Assembly: GCA_025200525.1 (NCBI GenBank)
Contig: CM045762.1
Span: 127,911,752-127,975,751, forward strand
DNA length: 64,000 nt
Direction: 5' to 3'
DNA from: Camellia lanceoleosa
Taxonomy: Eukaryota; Streptophyta; Magnoliopsida; Ericales; Theaceae
Numbering within the stretch: the first letter of the stretch is position 1; the number at the start of each line of letters is the position of its first letter. Both the position numbers and the translations under genes were made by a program. Positions 56,043 through 64,000 of the stretch are shown in pieces. The notes under the pieces are model-generated. The model was given only the letters and a program-made list of their open reading frames with translations. It was not told where the DNA came from and ran no database searches.

Positions 56043-56155
56043 GCCCTTCTTGGATGGATCCCATCATACTGTTCCTGAAAGATGGCACCTTACCAGAAGA
56101 AATGAAAGAGGCCAACAGAATAAGAGCAAAGTTGCAGCGATTTTGGCTCTCCCCC
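56043..56155 (+). pseudogene. Truncated start of integrase
   Basis: One frame reads SWMDPIILFLKDGTLPEEMK and EANRIRAKLQRFWL, the segment normally just before the integrase zinc finger. After about 56150 the similarity stops. The HHCC finger and DDE catalytic core are absent, as is the 3' LTR, so the element is truncated by later rearrangement or insertion. Confidence 0.75.
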
Positions 56156-56939
56156 ATGTGGGGAAGTGGTTTGGAAATACTCTTCAAATCCTGGAAGACG
56201 CCAATGATCCTCTACTAGTCACCTGCAAAGATACAAATACTCCGGTCGGGGGTACCGGAATTAGCACTCCGACGGACAAGTCAGTTCCTCTACTCAAGAA
56301 AGCTTGTTCACTAAGTTCTTAGAAGTGATTCTTGCATACCTTTTCTAGTCCATTGCCATTATATTTATACTCGTTTCTTCTGATCCTCGGGGCCAGGGCC
56401 TACTTTTTCAATCATTATCTTTTCCAATATTCGGCTCTAGGGATCCTCCCCTATTCGGCTTATTTATCCTATTCGGCCCCTTATCCTTGCGGGATATCTG
56501 CCGGCTAGCTTCAAGCTTCTGAAATATACCTCCTTTATGTTCGCCAACTATTCGGCTACCACAATTGCCCTCCGAACTCCCTGTTGACGGCAGTTGATCG
56601 GCGTGTTTGGTTCAGAATTTGAGAAGTTTAGCGTCAGGTGGCTTCGCGTGCCCCAATATGTCAGGCGACGCCTTTTGCTCATCATTATGCTTTCCGCTCT
56701 ATTCATGTGTATCTCGGCATTTATTGCGATTTGAAATTTTGGTCCTTTCAATTCACATTTAAATCGATTTTACGAGACTTTTGGATCGCCATGCATATCC
56801 TCCGTGACTCGCGTTTTCTGCAACTTCTTCCCGTCTTCCCTTGTCTCATCTGCTCTTCGTAAGTCTCCTTCTCCCTTCTTTGTAATCCTATTTTCTGTTT
56901 GCTATTTTAGCTTCGGCGAATATTTAGTTCTTTGCTAAG
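56156..56939 (+). mobile_element. Retroelement LTR/leader-like sequence before the next ORF
   Basis: It contains ACACTCCGGT-type words (CTCCGGTCGGGGGTACCGG near 56239, CTCCGACGGACAAGTCAGT near 56266), a pattern common near the 3' part of some plant LTRs, then ATTCGG(C/T)-rich sequence. A possible 5' UTR intron runs from GTAAGT near 56860 to TATTTTAG near 56910. LTR limits are not fixed. Confidence 0.45.
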
Positions 56940-59007
56940 ATGGCCAAACATTTGAAAGAGCTCCTTTCTGAGGATCGTATCTCCGGTTTCCGGCAACATT
57001 TTTCTATTCCTGACGACGTCCATCTATTCCTTGTAACGGACAACGCTCTCGACATGGAGAGGGAAGATCAAAACACGATCGTATTCCCTATTTTATCCAT
57101 TGCGTAGGGCGGGGTTCGTTTCCCCCTACACCCGCTTCTTAGGGCCGATCTTCGCTATTGGGGTTTGATTCCTTCTCAACCCAATGTAAATTTCTTTCGA
57201 ATCATCATGGGGGTTGTAGAGTTGAATCGACGCCTTAGGATTAACCTTGGGATTCCGGCCATTCGGCATTGTTACGCCTTAGCCAAATCCTCCGGTCGGC
57301 TGGGGCGATATTTTCTCAGGGCCAAAGATACTGACCATCACTTGGTGACTATGCTTGCCAGTTCCGGTAAGCGGGTTGACGACGTGATGGTCAACGTCCG
57401 AGGTAATTGGGAGTTCACTGAAGGGGATGATCGCCTGGACCCTATTCCCAGACATAAGGGTGACCCAGGTTGCCACGCAATGTTTTATGTTTGTTGGTCT
57501 ACCTCTTATTCGGCTCTTTTCCCTAAATTGCTTTTTATATTCTGCAGGTAATAGGTTGAAGAAAATTCTGACTTCGGTTGACGACGTAGTTCTTGGGGAA
57601 ATCAAGACTGCACTTACATATTTCGGCCGCCCAAACGTACAAAAACAAGGGAGAGCCGCCCATATTCTCCTTCGGTACGAACCCACTTACACTACTTTCT
57701 CGGCTGCAGACAATATTCCGATTCCATCTGGCAATCAACAGCTTTCGGCCCTTATCTTCCCGACTTGAAACCTTAGGCGGTCGGTGTCGTAACCGACTCG
57801 GGGAAGACGCCGGTTGTAGAGGTGATGGCCGATCCGTCTGGGGAGTCTACTGAGGGGGTTGTAGGGGCGGCAATCAGACGCTCGGCATTTGAGGTCACCG
57901 AGCCATCCACCTCAGGACGAGCAGATTTCTCTTCTGGGGATATTTTTGCGAATTTGGGGGATCTACCCGGCGATTTCTTTGAGGGTATGGCGAAGGAAAG
58001 CCTAATGCAGATGGCGCGTAGAAGAAATGCCGAGCGGATAGCCGCCCGAAAGAAGGCTGAATGTGCCGAATCAGATCCCAGCTTGATCAAATCCTTCGTA
58101 CCCATTTCTGAGGGGACGGTTGAGGTTGCTGTGCCTGACACGGGAAAAGAGGGTGGAGAATAGGTCGATGGGGAATGGCTGATTGCGGAGCAAGGCCAAA
58201 AGCATGGTGCCGAGGGAGAAGCGAATTCAGAAGCTGGCCCTGGTAGCAAACGACCTCGGCTTGAAGAGTCGGGCATGGTCGCTCCGTTCGTTATTCAGCC
58301 AAAGATCAGGGATATGCCAATTTTATCCGACGCTTCGGCCATCGAGGATCCAGCCGTGGCTCTGAGCCTGGCGGCTTCAATTTCTCTGCCGGCTGATAAT
58401 AAAGCCTTCGGTGCCGTGCCTGATATTATGGCCGTTGCCCTAACTACTCAATCGGCACTCCTGGTAGGTCACCTTCATTTCGCTCTTGTTTGTTAAAGGC
58501 ATCTGATCATACCGAATTGTTTTGCAGGCGATTGGAAGGATCGCCGACTTGGGTCGCCGCCTGCGTGATGCTCTCGGGAGAATTGACCATTTGCAAGCAG
58601 TGCGAATTCGAAAATGTAGGGCCGAGTTCGAAATTATGAGAGCTGAGATGGAGAGTGCGTGAGCCGAAGCGGAGAAAGAGAGGGTTCGTGTCGCCGAACA
58701 GCTTCGTGTTGATGCTGAGGGTAGGGCAACTGCGAGCGAGGAATCGCTCAAATTTTCCAAGAAAGCACTTCTTTGCGGAGCTTCGTTAGAGGAGCTTAAA
58801 TGGCCCTTGAAAGTCGAATCGGAGGCCTTTGAGGCAGGGAGAGGCGCCGCTCTGACGGAATATGTTGAAGAAGTGTCCAAATTTGAGAATCGCGGGTTCA
58901 AACATGGGTGGCTCAAAGCCCTTGCTGCCGCTGAGGTTACATTGGATTTGCCAATTCCTTATGAGCAGGTGGATGTTGAGCCACTTGAATCCGATACCGA
59001 CGAGTGA
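56940..59007 (+). pseudogene. Decayed 'putative gypsy type transposon' (PF04195-like) protein, three exons
   Basis: ATG at 56940. Exon 1 carries KELLSEDRISGFRQHFSIPD, a TAG at 57105, GGVRFPLHPLLRADLRYWGL then IPSQPNVNFFRIIMGV: the 'F-P-L-HP-L-R--L--G--PSQ' signature of this family. Intron 1 is likely 57469-57547 (acceptor TTCTGCAG), and exon 2 continues GNRLKKILTSVDDVVLGEIK. A frameshift near 57760 and stops near 57775 and 58162 follow. Intron 2 is about 58464-58527. Exon 3 encodes a coiled coil (IGRIADLGRRLRDALGRIDH), a TGA at 58660, then FENRGFKHGWLKALAAAEV and YEQVDVEPLESDTDE. The family is found with plant retroelements and its role is unknown. Several stops make this copy dead. Confidence 0.72.
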
Positions 59008-59770
59008 TCTGGGAGCCGTTTACTGAGCAGGCGTCTTTTTGTTTTTGTTTTTCTTCTTTTGGATAGTGCTTTGTTGGTTCAGGGTAGTTTTCATGTATAA
59101 ATTGGTTAGCATCTGCGCGCAATTTATTAATGAAAATTTCCTTGTAATTTTTGCTACCACCACACACTTTGTATGAAAGAGTTCTGTGGTTTAATTTTAA
59201 TGAAATAGTTCTGTGTTTGTCAATGCATTTGGTAAAATGGAATTGCGTATACTGTGGGGAAACCCTGATTTGTGAATCTGCCCTTGCCCCAGGGGGTTCA
59301 TGAAAAGAACTCTAGCTCTGAATCAATTTGTGAGCCGGCTGGGGTACTTGGTCCGAATAGATTGCTAAATCTGCTCTTGCCAGTCAACTCGTGAGCCGAA
59401 TGAATGTTCCTGATCCCAACTTTTAATGGTTAAGCACGTCATTTCGTATGGTTTGATGGTTTACTATTAGTTTGCTATCGGAAAGTTTGCTACCGGAGCT
59501 TTTGTGTAGCTTAAATATTTTTCCTGTATTCAAGGATCGGCCCTTGCCTTAGGAGGGATGCGAGTTTAACCGGAATGGGTCGTACTCGTGGGCCGGCTAA
59601 GGCACGCCTTGTCCGGCGAACCATATTAGTAATTCCGGAGACTTGATTTGGCCAATCGTGATATCCACGAAGGGCGCTTCGAATCCGGAGGCTTATTCGG
59701 CCCTAAGGTGTCATGCACCAAAGGGGGCTCCGAATTTGGGTACTGCACTCTTATGAATTGTAACATTGTT
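59008..59770 (+). other. 3' non-coding part following the PF04195-like ORF
   Basis: No ORF. Repeated GAGCCGGCT(G/A)GGG, CTGCCCTTGCC and GGAGGCTTATTCGGCC words are spaced through it and read like the non-coding 3' part of the same retroelement. A run of poly-A-signal-like AATGAAA words occurs near 59130-59210. Confidence 0.45.
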
Positions 59771-59843
59771 TAAAATGGAGAAAAACCTGTTTTCGAAAAC
59801 TTGTTCTTAATTTCGGGGACGAAATTCTTTAAGAGGGGGAGGT
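59771..59843 (+). mobile_element. 3' terminal fragment of a chromovirus with polypurine tract
   Basis: It reads AATTTCGGGGACGAAATTCT followed by TTAAGAGGGGGAGG, the typical end of Tekay/Del-type chromovirus internal regions, and abuts LTR H. It is in the same orientation as the gag on the other side of the LTR. Confidence 0.72.
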
Positions 59844-60031
59844 TATAGGGATCCCGGGTTTACCCCTTATTGTACAGCGATCCGGACGTGTGTCCGTGGA
59901 TGTTAGTAGTTGATTATTATCTTGTTTACATCTCTTCCTACTTTGTATTTGAGTTATAGGATGTGTTAGGCAGGTTTGGAATAGGTTGGTTGAGCTTAGG
60001 AACCAAGTCTAGTTGCCCAGATTTTGGCTTG

Positions 60032-60130
60032 TCCGCTCGAGCGGGGATTTGGGCGCTCGAGCGGGGATTACACCCATCCAGTATTTCCTGTGTAGTGTTG
60101 GACGCTCGAGCATGTGATTGGCCGCTCGAG
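60032..60130. repeat. CGCTCGAGCG palindromes in LTR H
   Basis: Four copies: CCGCTCGAGCGGGG (about 60032), GCGCTCGAGCGGGG (about 60053), CGCTCGAGCA (about 60103) and CCGCTCGAGCCGG (about 60122). TCCAGTATTTCC lies between the two pairs, as in LTRs F and G. Confidence 0.88.
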
Positions 60131-61182
60131 CCGGAGTTTGTGTGCCGCTCGGCGAGTTGAGCCTTCGGCGGGAACCCGTCTGTAAAAGTCTTTGGGAGTG
60201 TGCATCCGGCCTCGGCTGAGTCTGTGAGTGGCTCGGCGGCAGCAGTTTAAAGCTCCGTGTTTTGACATTTTAAATCACTTTTTCACATTCTCTTCTCTCT
60301 CCTACTTTTCCAAAAACACCATTGTTGAGCTTCTCACTCTAGAACTATACCCTTCTCTCTAGGTATTGATCTAGTAGGAGTGATTTGCTCATCTTTGGCC
60401 TTTACAAAAAAGTTGTTGATCGTCGAGGGCTACCTTTTGATCCGTCAAATTTGTGATTTGGAGCAACTTTGTTTTCGTCATCTTCTCCCTTGGGTGTCAT
60501 CTCTTGAGGTAGGGATTCCTACTCACTCTTATGGGTTTTAACATAGATTTTGAGTTTATTGCTTAAATAGTTTGATTTGGGACTTAGGGTTTCAAAAAGC
60601 ATGAATGAGGGTTTTGTGATTTTGATTCTTAAAGATGTATTTTGGGTTTCAAAATGATGTTCTAGTGGTTGGTTGTTGATTATTGAACCTTTGAGTGAAT
60701 AATGAGGAATGGGGGAGAAAGTCCTAATTTGTTATATAAGTTAATTGGCATAATTAATTTGGGAAAGTTGTTGTTACTTGGAATTGAGTTGTAAATAATG
60801 AAATTGGCTCATTATATTATGAAATGGTGGAGTTGGATTTATTAATCGCTCATTTTTGAAAACATTGATATTTTATCTGTTGAAGCTTTTTATTATCTGT
60901 TTAGAAATAATTGCTTGGGCTACCGGTGGAGGGTGGTTTTGATTGTTGTAGATAATGCATGATGATTAGGCAAACTAAAACTAATCAGTTGGGTGCGTCA
61001 TGGAGTATGGCGGTTGATAGAATACATTAACGTTATGTATTGATTGATTGTGTATATGACTTATATGTATATACTTTGTGTGTGTGTGGGAGGAGATAGG
61101 GGATGTACTCCACGGTTTAGGGGAAGATAGGGGATGGACTTCTAAACCGGATGTTGTTTGGGAGGAGATAGGGGATGGACTC

Positions 61183-61380
61183 CACTGATATATTTCATAT
61201 GCTCGTCAGTTAATGTGCTGATATAGCTCATATGCTTATCTTTGGAAGTGTTAATATAGCCCATATGCATATCTGTGGAAGAGTGATATAGCTCATATAC
61301 TTATCTGTTGAAATGTGGATACAGCTTGTATACTTATCTGTTGGGATGTTAATATGGCTAGTACGCTTGTCTAATGTAGA
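61183..61380 (+). repeat. About 38-bp tandem repeat in LTR H
   Basis: Five imperfect copies of GATATAGCTCATATGCTTATC with short spacers, the same as at 27663-27828. A GGGAGGAGATAGGGGATG(G/T)ACT word is repeated three times just upstream (61087-61175). Confidence 0.85.
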
Positions 61381-61955
61381 ACGAGAAATGTTTAATATGA
61401 GTCACTGTCTCATGTAAGTTATTGGCCAGGTTTTGAGTCGCTGTTGTGAATTGAGAATTGCATAAGAAATGGAAAATGAAATGAAACATAGACACGGTAG
61501 TCATGTAATGGAAATGGAGTTATAAATTGATCTTTGTGAGTTAAACATTTATCAATTGCTGATATCTTAGTTATTGCTCATATTGTGTTTAGCATATCTC
61601 TACTGGGCGTTGGCTCACCCCATATGGGACACCATTTTCAGGTACATGTAGCATGCCACCTCCAAGGACATAGCTTGGATGGATGTGGGAGTTGAAGACT
61701 CTTTGTTTTTGATTATTTTGTTGTATTACATGTACATCAAGCCATGGGCTTATTTTGTATAGAGTTAGTACTCTTCTGTTGTGAATCCAAGTGTTAACTT
61801 GGAAAGCTGTAAGCTTATAGGGCACTTGCTTTTGTTGTTAACATGTAATACTGTTGTAAGAATTACTCTGATGAATGAATAAGTGTTGATTTCTTTATAC
61901 CATTGCATGTCTAATATGGTGGGATTTATGTATTTTTTTTGAGGGCGTTACAACT

Positions 61956-61967
61956 TGGTATCAGAGC
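61956..61967 (+). other. Primer binding site TGGTATCAGAGC
   Basis: Complementary to the 3' end of initiator tRNA-Met, the usual primer of Ty1/copia and chromovirus elements. Three bases after the LTR. Confidence 0.9.
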
Positions 61968-62353
61968 ATACCGGGTTCGAATACTTTGGGTACGTGGGAA
62001 GTGATTAGTATCACAATGGGTTTGTCTCGCTTGTTAGAGACTTACGTGTAATGTAATGTGTTTTTGTGATAGCATGTTTATGTGATTATTTGGGCATGGG
62101 ATTTGATTTCTAGGATATTGATTGGATCCTTGGGTTTCTGTGGGTCTTGTTGGAAAAACACTTGATCAATGCTGTTTCTAACCGGAACTCTAGTAACGCC
62201 TTGGGACTGTCATTATCCGGAAATGGAATTCGTAAGTGCTTATGTGTTTATGTGCTTATGTGGAGTGAATTACAGTTGTCCATGCATTAGGATGCGGGTG
62301 TTTAGTTTCAGCACATTTATGAATGTGCTAACGTCTTTGTTATCTTTAATAGG

Positions 62354-63382
62354 ATGTCAGGACGAGGTGGTAGGCGTGGTAGGCCTAGGAGGCAGGAGGT
62401 ACCTTTACCGGATGATATTCCGGCAGTGCAGGAGGGAGTTGGTCAGGCCAACGTGGTCGAGCCAGTGGGTCAGCAGGCTATGGGTGCCTTGGCCCGAGAG
62501 ACAGCGGGAGCTTTGGGTATTCTCAGAGCTGAGCATCAGGTTGTAGAGGCAGGACCTTCTTTCTTGAAGAAGGAATTTTTCTGGTCTAACCTGGACGAAT
62601 TTATTGGGGATCCGAAAGAGCCACTTAAGGCTGACGAGTGGTTGGAACAGATGGAGAAGACATTCGAGATGCTTGGCATCGAGGATGGGACTCTAAAGGT
62701 GACCTTGGCATCCTTCCAGCTGAAGGGGGATACGGGTCAATGGTGGAAGTATGAGAAGGCCCGTGTTGGTGGTTCATGGGGGGCTTTTGTAGAGGCCTTC
62801 CAGGGGAGGTTTTTATCTGTAGCTGCTAGGGAGAAGCTGAGGGATCAGTTTAGCCGGCTTAAACAGCAGGGTTTGTCAGTGGCCGAATTTGAGGCTACTT
62901 TTACTAGCTTGTCCAGGTTTGCACCTGAGCTAGTGGCGTTCGAGGAACGTCGTTGCGATGAGTTTGAGTGGAAGTTGAGGCGAGGCCTCAAGTTGAGAGT
63001 TGGTGGGTCTTACATCCGAGAGTATAGACATCTGGTGGATGCAGCTGCTCATATGGAAATTATGATGCAGGAGGAGGATGATGAGAAGCAACAGGGTTCC
63101 AAGAGGAGCCAAGAGGGCCAGGGTGATGGTAGGAGACAGAAGGGTTTTAACCCCTAGCAGTCTCAAGGTGGTTTGGCTAGATCGACTTTTCCGGTACCGA
63201 GTGCAGGCTCCAGGAGAGGTAGTCAGGGAGGCTTGACTTGTTTTGCATGTGGCCAGCTGGGTAACAAGTCTTCGGTTTGCCCGCAGAAGGGAGGGTCGGT
63301 TGCTTCTTCTTCACCGGACCTCGAGCGAGTCGAGGCGGGGCAGCCTTTGTCTTGTTATCGGTGTGGGCGACACAGGCACTGA
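62354..63382 (+). CDS. Gag of the chromovirus-like element, nearly intact
   Basis: ATG at 62354 opens 267 codons to TAG (63155-63157), and the same frame resumes to 63382. Residues 3-12 are an Arg/Gly-rich patch (GRGGRRGRPR). The capsid-like core contains FLGDP-like EFIGDPKEPLKADEWLEQME, KVTLASFQLKGDTGQWWKYE, WGAFVEAFQGRFL and FEATFTSLSRFAPELV. After the stop come two zinc-knuckle remnants: CFACGQLGNKSSVC and CYRCGRHRH, which is cut short by TGA. Start, frame and core look recent, and both stops fit single C-to-T or similar changes. The leader between primer site and ATG is about 385 bp. Confidence 0.85.
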
Positions 63383-64000
63383 AGAGGTTTTGCCCAGTTG
63401 AGTGCCACTTGAGCGTCTGGTTCTAAGCGACGCAGAGTTATTGACTTCGATCTGCGGGCCTCGAGGCCAACCGAAGCTTCGTCTTCGATCAGGCATCGAT
63501 CGTTTGCTCCTAGATGTGAGCGGTGGATCGAGGGGCCTCTGGCGTGTATGCTATTATCGCGCAGGACCTAGTACCGGCTCCATCAGTAGTGAGAGGTACC
63601 TTTCTGTTTTGCAACTCGGTTGCTAGTGTATTGATTGATACGGGTGCGTCTCATTCTTTTGTATCTGCTGCATTTGCATCTGTGTTGGAGTTGGAGTTAG
63701 CACTATTAGCATCTCCTATATGTGTTGTGTCGCCTCTCGGGGGTTAATTGATTTTGAAACACGGATGTAGAGGTTGTGATATAGAGGTCGCCGACTATAG
63801 GCTTCCATTTTCTTTCGTAGTTATGCCCATGAAGGGCTTTGATGTTATCTTGGGTATGGACTGGTTATCGTCATACCGAGCAGTTATTAATTGCTACCGC
63901 CAGAGAGTCACTTGTTGTACCGTGAGCGGGGAGTGTTTCCATTTCTTAGGAGACCGAGTTGGTAGTGTTTTGCCACCAGGGTATGATCCACGAGGGCGGG
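63383..64000 (+). pseudogene. Protease region of the chromovirus-like element, cut by the window end
   Basis: Frame +1 relative to position 63523 reads GTFLFCNSVASVLIDTGASH then SFVSAAFASVLELEL. A TAA at 63745-63747 interrupts, then GCRGCDIEVADYRLPFSF, MKGFDVILGMDWLSSYRAVI and GDRVGSVLPPGYDP follow. LIDTGASHSF is the aspartic protease active site, and FDVILGMDWL marks its C-terminal lobe. It is in a different frame from gag, so a frameshift lies near 63385-63520. RT, RNase H and integrase would lie beyond the window. Confidence 0.85.

Larger units (their letters stand above)
59844..61952 (+). mobile_element. LTR H, 2.11 kb, 5' LTR of a chromovirus-like element
   Basis: It starts TATAGGGATCC and ends GAGGGCGTTACA, followed after three bases by a tRNA-Met primer site. 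It shares block order with LTR G and the 26.7-28.4 kb fragment: palindrome array (60032-60130), CT-rich leader with CTCTCTAGGTATTGATC near 60352, TTGAGGTAGGGATTCC near 60504, CGGTGGAGGGTGG near 60924, 38-bp repeats (61183-61380), CTACTGGGCGTTGGCTCACC near 61600 and TAACATGTAATAC near 61838. Its TG start appears changed to TA in both G and H. Confidence 0.88.

Noticed and set aside
61956..61967. tRNA-like sequence
   Set aside because: It is only a primer binding site complementary to the tRNA-Met 3' end; no cloverleaf is present. No tRNA or rRNA gene was found in the window.

Overview
The window is plant nuclear DNA from a repeat-rich dicot with a large genome. It is AT-rich between repeats, has spliced gene fragments, a FERONIA-like kinase of plant type, plant Ty3/gypsy elements of two lineages, and many small DNA transposons. 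The species cannot be named from the sequence. An asterid is my guess, from overall impression only. Only one ordinary-looking host gene is intact; almost everything else is transposon sequence or gene debris.

Layout. (1) 826-19808 is a stack of six solo LTRs, five layers deep. Five have target site duplications (TSDs) readable by eye: A (minus, 826-19808), B (plus, 2065-18628, inside A), C (plus, 4600-9670, inside B), D (minus, 10047-18014, inside B) and F (plus, 12995-15407). E (minus, about 10514-17308) lies inside D and holds F, but has no clear TSD. (2) 21777-24002 (minus) is an intronless 741-codon tandem protein kinase: a complete FERONIA-like kinase followed by a degenerate pseudokinase, with no membrane segment. 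About 700 bp upstream sits a 1.27 kb long-TIR hairpin element with a perfect 10-bp TSD (24714-25984), then a broken SYS1 fragment. (3) 26.7-28.4 kb is an LTR piece. (4) 28.9-36.7 kb is packed with MITEs and other non-autonomous DNA elements, several with clear TTA or 8-bp TSDs. (5) 36.7-43.86 kb looks like a CACTA-type element carrying intron-containing fragments of at least three unrelated host genes: an LRR receptor kinase, asparaginyl-tRNA synthetase and syntaxin SYP71. (6) 44.5-50.6 kb holds decayed minus-strand exons, partly Helitron-like, split by solo LTR G (46766-48908) and containing a minisatellite.

(7) 50.6-56.15 kb is a decayed Ty3/gypsy element of Tat/Retand type: LTR, primer binding site, gag, protease, RT, two RNase H domains, and an integrase that breaks off at its start. 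(8) 56.2-59.8 kb is a spliced, decayed ORF resembling the 'putative gypsy type transposon' family, between retroelement flanks. (9) 59.84-64.0 kb is the 5' part of a chromovirus-like (Tekay/Del type) element: 2.1 kb LTR, tRNA-Met primer site, a near-intact gag and protease, cut by the window end.

Two themes stand out. LTRs of at least two families carry dense arrays of short GC-rich palindromes (CGCTCGAGCG or CGCACGTGCG types) at a similar place upstream of the leader-like region. Most in-frame stops in the dead ORFs can be explained by C-to-T or G-to-A changes, as expected of long-methylated DNA. The kinase-pseudokinase gene is the best candidate for real host function; its architecture is that of plant tandem kinase proteins, several of which act in immunity.
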